This document shows positions 1-8,589 of a DNA stretch of 64,000 nucleotides, piece after piece (the stretch's first letter is position 1; each line of letters opens with the position of its first letter). Made by a program: the position numbers and the translations under genes. This DNA comes from CAYVTM01 sp964454645 (lineage in GTDB: Bacteria > Bacteroidota > Bacteroidia > Sphingobacteriales > Sphingobacteriaceae). Under the pieces are notes generated by a model. The model was not told where the DNA came from and did not search any database. It saw only the letters and a program-made list of their open reading frames with translations. The DNA lies in assembly GCA_964454645.1 (NCBI GenBank), contig CAYVTM010000007.1:24733-88732 (forward strand), written 5' to 3'.

Positions 1-2
1 CC

Positions 3-287
3 GATAAGACAGAATTTGAACAACAACTGCGTTATGTCGAAGCGCTTAATGAGCAAGAAGCTATTCAAAAAGGAATACGATTGGGGAAGGAAGAAGAAGA
101 ACTTATTTCTTTAAAACATACACAGGTAGAGTGGAAGTTTATAGGCATTACAGATGTTTTCAGGATAGATGATCTGCGGAGCGGACAAATGATTTATGCA
201 GGATCGGAAGTACAGGAAAGCGCGGAAATTTATTTATATACTATTTCCGAAAGAAATAAATTATTATCGAATATGATTATTGAGTAA
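3..287 (+). CDS. DUF4288 domain protein (5' end outside window)
   Basis: The reading frame is open from base 3, so the true start lies upstream and at least 94 residues are visible. The layout fits DUF4288 as I know it: an acidic stretch with EALNEQEAIQKG, a GKEEEE segment, then VEWKFIGITDVFRIDDL and a short tail. The family is small, cytosolic and without a known function. The stop is 2 bp before the ATG of the sensor kinase, so the two are probably co-transcribed. There is no signal peptide or membrane segment in the visible part. The family call is from memory of the pattern, so it is moderately sure. Confidence 0.6.
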   Translation, partial: DKTEFEQQLRYVEALNEQEAIQKGIRLGKEEEELISLKHTQVEWKFIGITDVFRIDDLRSGQMIYAGSEVQESAEIYLYTISERNKLLSNMIIE

Positions 288-289
288 TC

Positions 290-1348
290 ATGAGTACTAC
301 TCCTTTCGATAATAAAAAGTTTTTCCTAAACTATTTAATCTTATGGATTATCTGGGTAGCTATCCATACGCTTGTTTTAATACAGACAGATTTACCCTAT
401 ATCATTTCGCTGAGCGATTCCCTTATCAGCAATACGATTATCGGTTTGGTAAGCTTTTTTCTGATCAGGGGTTTTCAATATTTTAATCCGGACAAACAAC
501 GATACGCTCATCTGTTATTCAAATCGCTTGTAGGTGTATTTGTTGCTACATCTATAACACAACTAACTTTACAAACTCTTTTTACCGATGATGTATTATA
601 TCTGGAATTTCTGGACCAAACGCTAATCATTCGCATACTTATTACTTTCTTATTAATTGTTTGCTTTTTAATGGTTGTGGGCATTTGGATCGATATCGTG
701 GACAGTCAGGAAGATGATAAACGCAAACGCAGTTCGGAACAAATGAGTAAGGAAGCAGAATTGTTTAAACTGCGTCAGCAGTTACAACCTCATTTTTTAT
801 TCAACAGTTTAAATTCGATTAATGCGTTGATTGGTGCACAACCCGCAGAAGCACGCAATATGATTCAAAAACTTTCGGACTTTTTACGCGGAACCCTGAA
901 AGGCCATGAATCGGAACTATATTATTTAAAAGACGAGCTGAATCATTTACAATTGTACTTAGATATTGAAAAGATACGTTTCGGAAATCGCTTGAATGTA
1001 TGTTTTAAGATTGCGGATGAGACAAAAGATTGTTTGTTACCCGGATTAATCTTACAACCGATGGTTGAGAATGCGATTAAGTTCGGTTTGTATGGAACCA
1101 CCGGATTAACGGATATCCATGTAAAAACGAAAATCGAAAAGGGAATGCTGCAAATTTCTATTCGTAACCCTTTCGATTCGGATAGCATACGTTCGCAACA
1201 AGGAACCGGATTCGGGTTAAGTTCCGTAAAACGCCGTTTGTATTTATTGTATGCAAGAAACGATTTAATGGAAAGCTTTTCGGAAGGAAATATATATACC
1301 ATTCGTTTATCAATACCCTTGCAAGATGATAAAAGTACTGTTAATTGA
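290..1348 (+). CDS. LytS/YehU-family sensor histidine kinase
   Basis: A 352-residue inner-membrane sensor kinase. Four hydrophobic segments occupy roughly residues 12-140. A short linker leads to a His_kinase (PF06580) domain with LRQQLQPHFLFNSLNSINAL, where H168 is the predicted phospho-acceptor. The C-terminal ATPase part has the N box (PMVENAIKFGL) and a glycine-rich GTGFGLSSVKRRL segment. There is no periplasmic sensor domain, so the stimulus is probably sensed within or near the membrane. It overlaps the LytTR regulator by 23 bp, which implies translational coupling and a cognate pair. The target genes cannot be told from sequence. Confidence 0.93.
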   Translation: MSTTPFDNKKFFLNYLILWIIWVAIHTLVLIQTDLPYIISLSDSLISNTIIGLVSFFLIRGFQYFNPDKQRYAHLLFKSLVGVFVATSITQLTLQTLFTDDVLYLEFLDQTLIIRILITFLLIVCFLMVVGIWIDIVDSQEDDKRKRSSEQMSKEAELFKLRQQLQPHFLFNSLNSINALIGAQPAEARNMIQKLSDFLRGTLKGHESELYYLKDELNHLQLYLDIEKIRFGNRLNVCFKIADETKDCLLPGLILQPMVENAIKFGLYGTTGLTDIHVKTKIEKGMLQISIRNPFDSDSIRSQQGTGFGLSSVKRRLYLLYARNDLMESFSEGNIYTIRLSIPLQDDKSTVN

Positions 1349-2054
1349 CGATGAGCCTTTGGCAAGAAGTTTACTGAAAGAATATCTCGAAGGCTTTCAG
1401 GACATTTCTATTGTAGAAGAATGTAATGACGGTTTTGAAGGATTAAAAGCTATTCAGACCCATAAACCCGATCTGATTTTTTTGGATATACAAATGCCTA
1501 AAATTTCGGGCTTCGAATTATTGGAATTAATTGAAGAGCCTGTATCCATTATTTTCACTACAGCTTTCGATGAATATGCTATCAAAGCTTTTGAAGCTAA
1601 TGCTATTGATTATTTGTTGAAACCTTTCGGAAAAGACCGGTTGCAAAAATCGATGCATAAATTTTTATCCCTGCATTCCAAAAATAATATTAACGATTAC
1701 AGCAAAATCGAAAGTAATCATACTGCTTTAGAGCGTATTGTTGTAAAAGTTGAGAATCAAATCAAATTGATTCCTTTAGACGATATTTTTTATCTGCAAG
1801 CTGAAGATGATTATGTGAAAATTCAAAGTGTTGAAGGTGCATTTTTGAAAAAGAAAACAATGAACTATTTCGAACAGCACTTGCCTGCACATTCTTTTGT
1901 TCGTGTACACCGCTCCTATATCTTAAACATTAAACAAATCGTAAAGCTCGAGTCATTCGAGAAAGATCAATACCTGGCTGTTTTAAAAAATGATATCCGT
2001 ATTCCGGTGAGTAAGAGCGGCTATCCCCGGTTAAAAAGTATTTTGGGTATTTAA
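1326..2054 (+). CDS. LytTR-family response regulator
   Basis: A 242-residue cytosolic response regulator. The receiver domain (about 1-115) has the acidic pair IDDEP, the phospho-acceptor D54 in LIFLDIQMPK, a T in IIFTTAFDEYA and K in LLKPFGKDR. The C-terminal LytTR DNA-binding domain (about 140-240) carries IFYLQAEDDYVKI and FVRVHRSYILN, typical of the family. It is the partner of the overlapping LytS-type kinase. Such pairs often control envelope or surface genes in Bacteroidota, but nothing here names the regulon. Confidence 0.95.
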   Translation: MIKVLLIDDEPLARSLLKEYLEGFQDISIVEECNDGFEGLKAIQTHKPDLIFLDIQMPKISGFELLELIEEPVSIIFTTAFDEYAIKAFEANAIDYLLKPFGKDRLQKSMHKFLSLHSKNNINDYSKIESNHTALERIVVKVENQIKLIPLDDIFYLQAEDDYVKIQSVEGAFLKKKTMNYFEQHLPAHSFVRVHRSYILNIKQIVKLESFEKDQYLAVLKNDIRIPVSKSGYPRLKSILGI

Positions 2055-2112
2055 TATGTTCGAGGTCCTTCCGATATGAATGAAAAATTTTTTAAGCAAT
2101 AGATTTGGGATA

Positions 2113-2226
2113 TGCGCTTTGCGTGCTCCGCGAAAACCATTGCGCCCTCTGCGGTTATTCTTTTTTAAACCGCAAAGTTCACGGAGATGTATTCCTACTT
2201 TTAAACATGAACCACGCAGAGAATGC
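2113..2226. repeat. Degenerate GC-rich interspersed repeat with inverted modules
   Basis: The gap between the LytTR gene and the OmpA gene holds four related modules in an AT-rich background: TGCGCTTTGCGTGCTCCGCG (2113-2132), TTGCGCCCTCTGCGGTT (2140-2156), and two in opposite orientation, AACCGCAAAGTTCACGGAG (2168-2186) and GAACCACGCAGAGAATGC (2209-2226). TGCGGTT at 2150-2156 pairs perfectly with AACCGCA at 2168-2174, giving a hairpin. Similar TTTGCGGTT-type repeats occur in other Bacteroidota intergenic regions. Small ORFs crossing it are not credible genes. Confidence 0.55.
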
Positions 2227-2272
2227 TTCAGGAACATGTAGTTACAATCAGAATACCTTTTTCCAAAAACAA

Positions 2273-2296
2273 AAAATGCTCCATAAGGAGCATTTT
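2273..2296 (-). terminator. Rho-independent terminator of the OmpA/TSP3 gene
   Basis: AAAATGCTCC at 2273-2282 pairs perfectly with GGAGCATTTT at 2287-2296 around the 4-nt loop ATAA. Read on the minus strand it is followed by a T-rich tract. It lies 20 bp after the stop of the OmpA-family gene. Confidence 0.85.
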
Positions 2297-2316
2297 CTCA
2301 GACCGGCCTGCATCTT

Positions 2317-3795
2317 TTATTTCAGATACAGTTCCAGATCTACTCTACGGTTTTGCGCTCGTCCGACAGCCGTTTTATTATCGGCAATCGGCATGCTTGC
2401 ACCATAACCCGTAGCTTCGAGGCGCAATTCATCTATATTCCCTTTAACTACCAGATACGATTTTACGGCATCCACACGCGCTTGCGAAAGCGCTAAATTA
2501 TTTTCCGCTTTACCAACATTATCCGTATGTCCGCTAAGTTTTAAGTTATAATCGGTGTACTCATTTAAGATGGCAATTATCTCATCGAGCATGGGATAAG
2601 AGCTGGTTTTTAAAGTTGCTTTTCCGGTTTCGAAATTAATTCCACGTGTTGCAAATTGTAAACGTTTTTTAACCTCTTCTTTTACAACCGGACAACCGTT
2701 ATTATCCGGATCACCGGGTGTTGTAGGGCATCGGTCTCTCGAATCAATCACTCCGTCACCATCGGTATCTGCGGGACAACCGGAGTCATCTACTTTAATT
2801 CCTTTTTCGGTATCCGGGCATTTATCTTTTGCGTCTTCAATACCATCCCCATCGCTATCCGGACATCCCTGGAATATATCCAGGCCGGCAACATTCGGGC
2901 ATTTATCTTTCGCATCTTCAATACCATCCCCATCGGTATCGGGGCATCCCTGGAAGCGCGCCAATCCCGATGCGTCCGGGCATTTATCATCTTTATCGGA
3001 AATGCCATCTCCATCCCTGTCAGGACAACCGTTAAGCGATTGTAATCCTGCAAGGTCTTTACACTGGTCTAAATAATCGGGAACTCCGTCTTTGTCTGTA
3101 TCAAGCGGACAGCCTCTGCTATCCACTCCGATACCTTCGGGGGTATCCGGACAGTTATCCCGTTTATCCGAAACTCCATCTCCATCGCTGTCCTGCGATT
3201 TACCTATGTTAAAAACCAAGCCTAAACTATGCACAAGATACAGATCCGAAAACTCTCCACTCGTCATACCATCCCAGGTATCGTCCGTTGGCCAGTTGAT
3301 TACATTCGACCACTCCAATCCGACACGATCGTTAAATTTAAAAGTGATCCCGCCACCCGCGGCAAAGTTCGGCTTTAATTTATTGTCGGGTATTTGATCG
3401 GATGAAAGATAAGTTCCTCCCACCCCTGCAATTAAAAACGGTGCAACAACCGCATCTTCTTTAAAGATATAACCATTATCGGTTTTATATTTCAGTTTAA
3501 GGTTAAGGGTCAGAAATTCTGCATTAAAAGTATTCCCGATTTTATCGCTATGTTTAACCTGCGTAAATGAAAATTTCTCCATTAAATTAAAGGATGGATT
3601 TAGTTTTTGCTGTAAAGAAATACCGGCTCCCGGCTCCATGTGCTTAAATCGATAATAATAGCTGTCGCCCAAATCACCATCATATTCGGAGAAGGTACCA
3701 TGTATTCCCAATATTGACTGGGCCATTACCGGACTCGTACTTATAATAAGCACGCACATCACGCAGTAAAATCGTAGAACATTCAGAATTTTCAT
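2317..3795 (-). CDS. OmpA-family outer membrane protein with TSP3 repeats
   Basis: A 492-residue outer-membrane protein. Residues 1-26 are a signal peptide ending VMAQ. Residues 27-200 form a beta-rich region likely to be an eight-stranded barrel. Residues 202-370 hold calcium-binding thrombospondin type 3 repeats (repeated DxDGDGxxDxxDxCP). Residues 375-492 are an OmpA-like peptidoglycan-binding domain with LSGHTDNVG and AQNRRVDLEL. It should anchor the outer membrane to peptidoglycan. It is monocistronic, with its own terminator, and divergent from the RsmI-like gene. The TSP3 codons are nearly repetitive, so long antisense ORFs there are shadows. Confidence 0.95.
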   Translation of the reverse strand: MKILNVLRFYCVMCVLIISTSPVMAQSILGIHGTFSEYDGDLGDSYYYRFKHMEPGAGISLQQKLNPSFNLMEKFSFTQVKHSDKIGNTFNAEFLTLNLKLKYKTDNGYIFKEDAVVAPFLIAGVGGTYLSSDQIPDNKLKPNFAAGGGITFKFNDRVGLEWSNVINWPTDDTWDGMTSGEFSDLYLVHSLGLVFNIGKSQDSDGDGVSDKRDNCPDTPEGIGVDSRGCPLDTDKDGVPDYLDQCKDLAGLQSLNGCPDRDGDGISDKDDKCPDASGLARFQGCPDTDGDGIEDAKDKCPNVAGLDIFQGCPDSDGDGIEDAKDKCPDTEKGIKVDDSGCPADTDGDGVIDSRDRCPTTPGDPDNNGCPVVKEEVKKRLQFATRGINFETGKATLKTSSYPMLDEIIAILNEYTDYNLKLSGHTDNVGKAENNLALSQARVDAVKSYLVVKGNIDELRLEATGYGASMPIADNKTAVGRAQNRRVDLELYLK

Positions 3796-3855
3796 AATTT
3801 AGGATTTTATGGTTTAATAAATCAGTATAAGAACTATATATACAAGACATAAAAT

Positions 3856-4569
3856 ATGCCCGGAATACTTTACCTCATCCCTTGCCTGCTTGATGAAGAG
3901 GGAAATACCTTCGATGTATTACCTGAGCAGACGATTTCACAAGCATCTCTGTTAAAAAACTTTATTGTTGAAAATGAAAAATCGGCAAGGAAGTTTTTAA
4001 AGAAAGCAGGGGTAAAAACTCCCCAAAACGAGCTTAATATTCTCGTTTATGGGAAACATGAACGATTATCCGAAAAATTATATTTAAAGGCATTACTTCA
4101 GGGAGAAAATGTAGGGCTTTTATCTGAAGCGGGTTGTCCCGCTGTTGCTGATCCGGGGGCAGAGATAGTTGCCTGGGCACATAAGCACCACATTCGGGTA
4201 AAACCATTGGTAGGGCCAAGCTCTATTTTATTAGCCGTAATGGCATCGGGTTTTAACGGACAAAGTTTTACATTTCACGGATACCTTCCGATTGATAAGA
4301 GTGCAAGAAGCAAACGCATCCAGGAATTGGAAAAGCAATCGGAGCGATTCAATCAAACACAATTATTTATCGAAACCCCTTTTCGTAACAATCCTTTATT
4401 CGATGAACTTTTGCGAAGCTGTTCGGCAAATACAATGCTTTCCATCGCCTGCGACCTTACACATGCCAATGAGTTTATACGAACAAAACCGATCGCCGAT
4501 TGGAAAAAAGAAAAACCCGAATTACACAAACGCCCTGTAGTTTTTTCGATATATAGAAAGAAGGGTTAA
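3856..4569 (+). CDS. RsmI-like SAM-dependent methyltransferase (tetrapyrrole methylase fold)
   Basis: A 237-residue cytosolic protein of the tetrapyrrole/RsmI methylase fold. The SAM-binding motifs are visible: LLSEAGCPAVADPG (like DAGTPAISDPG in RsmI), VGPSSILLAVMASG and FTFHGYLP. RsmI 2'-O-methylates C1402 of 16S rRNA. This protein is shorter than classical RsmI (about 280 residues) and has an atypical N-terminus (LIPCLLDEEGNTFDVLP) typical of a Bacteroidota subgroup, so the substrate is not certain. It is convergent with miaE, 36 bp away. Confidence 0.85.
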   Translation: MPGILYLIPCLLDEEGNTFDVLPEQTISQASLLKNFIVENEKSARKFLKKAGVKTPQNELNILVYGKHERLSEKLYLKALLQGENVGLLSEAGCPAVADPGAEIVAWAHKHHIRVKPLVGPSSILLAVMASGFNGQSFTFHGYLPIDKSARSKRIQELEKQSERFNQTQLFIETPFRNNPLFDELLRSCSANTMLSIACDLTHANEFIRTKPIADWKKEKPELHKRPVVFSIYRKKG

Positions 4570-4605
4570 AAGCTTCGGTTCGGAATATGGAATTTATTGA
4601 TGGTA

Positions 4606-5187
4606 TTAACCATGCACCGTCTCGCTTTTCCCATACGATTGAATCACGATTGATTCGTAATCCAAAAATTCTTTCCATCTTTTCTCAACTTCTTTGGGAT
4701 CGCAGTATTTTTTTGCAAGGCGTAAAAACATGGTATAATGTCCGGCTTCACTTACCATGAGTTCATGATAAAAGCCGGATAATTCTTTATCCTTTATATT
4801 TTGAGATAATACGCGGAAACGTTCACAACTTCGTGCTTCTATCATAGCAGAAAATAAAAGCCTGTCCATGAGAGCAATATTTTTAACAGCACCTTTACGT
4901 ACAAATTTCATCAGCTCGTTTACATAATTATCCTTACGTTCCTTTCCCAAAACCTTTCCGCGTTTGAGAATGATGTCATGAACCCGTTTAAAATGATCCA
5001 TTTCTTCCTGAACCAATAGAGAGAGTTCCTGAACCAGATCCGATAGCTCGGGATAATTTACAATCAGGGTAATGGCATTGGATGCCGCCTTTTGTTCGCA
5101 AAAAGCATGATCTGTTAATATTTCATCGATATTGCTTTCAACAATATTTACCCAATGCGGATCGGTTGCTAATTTTAATCCCAACAT
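4606..5187 (-). CDS. miaE: tRNA 2-methylthio-N6-isopentenyladenosine hydroxylase MiaE
   Basis: A 193-residue non-haem diiron protein of the MiaE family, which hydroxylates the isopentenyl group of ms2i6A37 in tRNA. The ferritin-like four-helix pattern with its metal ligands is visible: E31 (FCEQK), E62 and H65 (EEMDHF), E117 (IEARSCERF), E147 and H150 (SEAGHY). Length and motifs match the family. The gene is divergent from rarA with a 73-bp shared upstream region. The MiaA and MiaB genes that make its substrate are not in this window. Confidence 0.92.
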   Translation of the reverse strand: MLGLKLATDPHWVNIVESNIDEILTDHAFCEQKAASNAITLIVNYPELSDLVQELSLLVQEEMDHFKRVHDIILKRGKVLGKERKDNYVNELMKFVRKGAVKNIALMDRLLFSAMIEARSCERFRVLSQNIKDKELSGFYHELMVSEAGHYTMFLRLAKKYCDPKEVEKRWKEFLDYESIVIQSYGKSETVHG

Positions 5188-5220
5188 ATCTTTCTATCTT
5201 TAGAATTTGAATACCGGTGG

Positions 5221-5228
5221 CAAAAATA
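5221..5228 (-). promoter_or_regulatory. Bacteroidota -7 element of miaE
   Basis: TATTTTTG on the minus strand matches TAnnTTTG and lies about 33 bp upstream of the miaE ATG. No convincing TTTG partner is seen at the usual spacing. Confidence 0.45.
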
Positions 5229-5260
5229 CAAAAGCCGACGGATAAAAATAATATGAACAA

Positions 5261-6535
5261 ATGAGCATACCCTTAGCAGAACGTTTACGTCCGAATAATC
5301 TTGATGAATATATTGGCCAGGAACATTTAGTAGGCAAGGGAGCCGTATTGCGCAAGATCATTGAATCGGGGAATATTCCCTCAATGATTCTCTGGGGACC
5401 GCCAGGTGTAGGTAAAACCAGTTTAGCACATATCATTTCTCAGCAATTAAAACGTCCGTTCTATTCCTTAAGCGCTATCAATTCGGGAGTTAAAGATGTG
5501 CGTGAGGTAATTGAAAAAGCAAAAAACAGCACTTTCTTTCATTCCGCCAATCCCATTTTATTTATTGATGAGATCCATCGCTTCAGTAAGTCGCAACAAG
5601 ATTCTTTATTAGGTGCTGTAGAAAAAGGAATAGTCACCTTAATCGGTGCAACGACCGAAAATCCTTCTTTTGAGGTTATTTCGGCATTGTTATCCCGTTG
5701 TCAGGTATATATTTTAAAATCTTTGGAAAAAGATGATCTCGAGAAATTACTGGGACAGGCTATTGAGCGCGACGATTTCTTTAAAGATAAAAAAATAACG
5801 ATTGAAGAAAATGAAGCTTTATTGCGTTTGTCGGGAGGTGATGCGCGTAAGCTGTTAAATATTTTCGAATTGCTCGTACAGGCTATTGATGAAGAAGAAA
5901 TCGCGCTCAATAACGAACGGGTAATGCAAATTGTTCAGCAGAATATTGCCCTGTACGATAAAGCGGGAGAACAGCATTACGATATCATTTCGGCGTTTAT
6001 AAAATCGATACGGGGCAGTGATCCCAATGCTGCGGTATATTGGTTGGCAAGAATGACCGAGGGTGGTGAAGATCCTTTATTTATTGCAAGACGTTTGGTG
6101 ATATTAGCTTCCGAAGATATTGGCAATGCGAATCCCAATGCATTGTTGCTGGCAAACAATTGCTTTCAGGCGGTAAATGTTATCGGTTGGCCGGAAGCAA
6201 GAATCATTTTAGCACAAACCGTAACTTATTTAGCCTCTTCTCCCAAAAGCAATGCTTCGTACATGGCTATAAATAATGCAGAACAATTGGTACGGGAAAG
6301 CGGTGATCTCCCGGTACCCTTGCATTTGCGCAATGCTCCTACACAACTGATGAAGGACATCGGATATGGGAAATCCTATTTGTATTCGCATGATTACGAA
6401 GATAATTTCGAAACGCAGGAATATCTTCCCGAAAAAATAAAAGGAAAGAAATTATACGATCCCGGAAAAAATCCCCGTGAAAACGAATTGAGAAAATTTT
6501 TACAAAATTTGTGGAAGGATAAATATGGATATTGA
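5261..6535 (+). CDS. rarA: Replication-associated recombination protein A (RarA/MgsA), AAA+ ATPase
   Basis: A 424-residue AAA+ ATPase related to clamp loaders and RuvB, acting at stalled replication forks. Walker A is GPPGVGKT (46-53), Walker B ILFIDEIHRF (99-108), sensor 1 IGATTENPSF, and sensor 2 sits in GGDARKLLN. The C-terminal tetramerisation part has DPLFIARRLVILASEDIGNANP, a strong family signature. The ATG chosen gives the conserved N-terminus PLAERLRPNNLDEYIGQEHL. It is full length and ends 58 bp before the convergent doxX-like gene. Confidence 0.96.
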   Translation: MSIPLAERLRPNNLDEYIGQEHLVGKGAVLRKIIESGNIPSMILWGPPGVGKTSLAHIISQQLKRPFYSLSAINSGVKDVREVIEKAKNSTFFHSANPILFIDEIHRFSKSQQDSLLGAVEKGIVTLIGATTENPSFEVISALLSRCQVYILKSLEKDDLEKLLGQAIERDDFFKDKKITIEENEALLRLSGGDARKLLNIFELLVQAIDEEEIALNNERVMQIVQQNIALYDKAGEQHYDIISAFIKSIRGSDPNAAVYWLARMTEGGEDPLFIARRLVILASEDIGNANPNALLLANNCFQAVNVIGWPEARIILAQTVTYLASSPKSNASYMAINNAEQLVRESGDLPVPLHLRNAPTQLMKDIGYGKSYLYSHDYEDNFETQEYLPEKIKGKKLYDPGKNPRENELRKFLQNLWKDKYGY

Positions 6536-6593
6536 TTAATTATTGAATTTTTTTCCTTTCACTATTATCCTTCATTAACCATTAATCATTGTA

Positions 6594-7022
6594 TCATTTT
6601 CTTTTCATCATCTCATCAAAAGACCATTCATCGGAGCCGTGAATAAAGAAGAAGACCAAGAGCGCAAAGACCAGGATCGATAACCACAATTCAGAGTTAA
6701 GCGCCGAAAAACCTTTCGTAATGTTTACAAAGAAAATCGCTCCCAATAGGACCGGCAATTGAAAGGCAATAAAGATGCGTGTCTGAGCACCCAACATAAT
6801 CATTATACCACCTACTAAATGGGCACAGGCTACATAATGTGCCAGTATAAAAGCATAAAAATTAAAGCTGCTTTGACTAATAAGGTCTATTAATGCGTCG
6901 GTATTACTGATAAACGCAATACCTTTGGTAAAGATAAAAACCCCCAACAGGATTCTTAATACCGCCAACCATTTGGAATGATGCGTATCGTTCCAAAGCT
7001 GTATAGATTGAATCATATTCAT
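6594..7022 (-). CDS. DoxX family membrane protein
   Basis: A 142-residue integral membrane protein with four predicted helices (about 20-40, 55-80, 85-105, 112-135) and the DoxX layout, including RILLGVFIFTKGIAFI near the N-terminus and a polar ACAHLVGGIMIMLGA segment. DoxX relatives are linked to quinone or thiol redox in other bacteria, but the role here is unknown. It is preceded by an unusually good Shine-Dalgarno sequence. It appears to be transcribed alone, convergent with rarA. Confidence 0.85.
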   Translation of the reverse strand: MNMIQSIQLWNDTHHSKWLAVLRILLGVFIFTKGIAFISNTDALIDLISQSSFNFYAFILAHYVACAHLVGGIMIMLGAQTRIFIAFQLPVLLGAIFFVNITKGFSALNSELWLSILVFALLVFFFIHGSDEWSFDEMMKRK

Positions 7023-7026
7023 AAGG

Positions 7027-7033
7027 CCTCCTT
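7027..7033 (-). promoter_or_regulatory. Unusual Shine-Dalgarno before the DoxX gene
   Basis: AAGGAGG on the minus strand sits 4 nt before the ATG (7022-7020). Bacteroidota genes rarely use Shine-Dalgarno pairing and most starts in this window show only A-rich leaders, so this one stands out. Confidence 0.7.
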
Positions 7034-7127
7034 ATTGATTGATTTGTATAAATTTACATATAAATGTGTTCAATAAGAAAATATTCCCCCCGACAATAGC
7101 TTCTTTATAATGAAGATTTATACATAA

Positions 7128-7157
7128 AAAGCCCTCAGTATACTGTCTGAGGGCTTT
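7128..7157 (-). terminator. Terminator of the yellow/MRJP-like gene
   Basis: AAAGCCCTCAG (7128-7138) and CTGAGGGCTTT (7147-7157) form an 11-bp perfect stem with an 8-nt loop. It lies 20 bp beyond the stop at 7178. The adjacent A-run reads as a T-run on the minus strand. Confidence 0.9.
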
Positions 7158-7177
7158 CAAGCTTAAAATAAGAAATA

Positions 7178-8329
7178 TTATAATCGTAAACGATAAATAG
7201 TATAAGGCACTTTGTGCTTGTCCTCACCCCCATTAAATTTAGGTAATTTATGGATTTGTGAACAGGTGATGTATAAATACCCATCATGAGAAATTGTATA
7301 GGAATCGGGCCAGATCAGGCGCTCGTCGGTTAGCAAAATTTCTTTCTTGAATTTCTTAGCTGAATAACGAACGATGCTTTTCTTTTCGATATCACCCATA
7401 TATAGATTTCCTAACGCATCGAAGACCATTCCATCGCTTGTATTAAAGAACCCTAAATCTTTTACCTTTTTCGCCAACTTTTTATCATTCGGTTTTTTCG
7501 TCATTAATTCTTTCGTTTTAATGCGATACAATTTATTGTCGGTAGTTGGTTTATAGTACAGCCATTCCTTGTCCGGATTTAATGCCAAAGCGTTCGAATG
7601 GATATACAAATTACCCTGATCATGTTTAACTTCTTTCTCATCAATTTTAAAAGGATAGCTTTTATCCGATTTCACAGAAGCATGATTACTAAGAACCAAA
7701 TTCGATTTTCTTGTTTTAAGGTTCAGGACCAGTAACCCACCGGTAGTAGAGTTCGTCAGATATGCATATTGCTCTTTATTATCTACACGCACTTCGCTGA
7801 TATAACTATCTGCCCCTAAAACCTCTTCGAAAGTATATGTTTCCAGGATGCGATCGCCTGCTAAATCAATTTTCACCAACTTAGTTCCATTGCCCTGAAC
7901 TCCTTTAAATTGCGGGTTTGCAGCATCCACTACCCACATCTGATCAAACTCATCGATGTATAACGATTGCACACATACCCATTTCGATTTTCCATCTTCG
8001 GTACTTTTCCAGGTGTTCATAAACTCGTTTGGATAGGGGCGTATAGATCCATCCATATACATTTCTACCAAAGCATATTTATACGAATCTCCCCAATTGG
8101 GATAGGAAATAAATATTCTTCCTTTTTTCGATACAGCAATTCCTGTCATCGGATTTACGTCATCGGTAAAAACCGTTTGAAAGTTTACGGGGATAATCTT
8201 CTCTTTGGTTTTATCTTTCTTCTTTCCTTTTTTATCATCCTGGGCAGATAAAGGACTTACATTTAGAGTTAACATTGCAATTATCAACAATGCCAGCATC
8301 CGAGAGAAAATACCGGTATTCATTTTCAT
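7178..8329 (-). CDS. Secreted yellow/major royal jelly protein-like beta-propeller
   Basis: A 383-residue exported protein. A signal peptide (about 1-30, ending PLSAQ) is followed by a lysine-rich linker (DDKKGKKKDKTKEK) and a beta-propeller resembling the MRJP/yellow family: GIAVSKKGRIFISYPNWGDSY, SLYIDEFDQMWVVDAA, SDGMVFDALGNLYMGDIE and WPDSYTISHDGYLYITCSQ. Insect members include dopachrome-conversion enzymes. Bacterial members are usually called L-dopachrome tautomerase-related, without proven activity. There is no T9SS domain, so it is probably periplasmic. It is monocistronic with a strong terminator. Confidence 0.85.
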   Translation of the reverse strand: MKMNTGIFSRMLALLIIAMLTLNVSPLSAQDDKKGKKKDKTKEKIIPVNFQTVFTDDVNPMTGIAVSKKGRIFISYPNWGDSYKYALVEMYMDGSIRPYPNEFMNTWKSTEDGKSKWVCVQSLYIDEFDQMWVVDAANPQFKGVQGNGTKLVKIDLAGDRILETYTFEEVLGADSYISEVRVDNKEQYAYLTNSTTGGLLVLNLKTRKSNLVLSNHASVKSDKSYPFKIDEKEVKHDQGNLYIHSNALALNPDKEWLYYKPTTDNKLYRIKTKELMTKKPNDKKLAKKVKDLGFFNTSDGMVFDALGNLYMGDIEKKSIVRYSAKKFKKEILLTDERLIWPDSYTISHDGYLYITCSQIHKLPKFNGGEDKHKVPYTIYRLRL

Positions 8330-8589
8330 AAAATCGTATTTTAAGTTTAGTTAGGAACTATAGACTATTTTCTATACAATAATAACGTTTTCTCTGAAAA
8401 ATAAAAAGTAAATATAGCTTAGCCCGGAACGAGGTTTCATTTACCCGATGTTATCCTTGCGTGATTCATGAGCAGGCTATTAAGCATCCTAAAGCTTTAA
8501 AGAACCCTGCTGCCCGTTCTTCTTCATGTAAAAATGCTGTTCAATGGCAATAAATAAACATATTTTAGTAAATTTAGCGTTTAATCGCT
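8330..8589. other. Divergent intergenic region, 260 bp
   Basis: It separates the minus-strand MRJP-like gene from the plus-strand DUF4175 gene. A TATTTTAG at 8561-8568, 22 bp before the DUF4175 ATG, resembles a -7 element but has no clear upstream partner. No RNA gene or convincing small ORF is seen. AGCAGG and CCTGCT around 8471-8511 could pair weakly. Confidence 0.35.

Noticed and set aside
2105..2414. Small ORFs across the repeat region and the OmpA 3' end
   Set aside because: They run through the GC-rich repeat modules and the terminator and show no domain or conserved start.
2829..3397. Antisense ORFs opposite the TSP3 repeats
   Set aside because: They mirror the repetitive GDGDG coding and have no recognisable family or start context. 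The OmpA/TSP3 gene explains the sequence.
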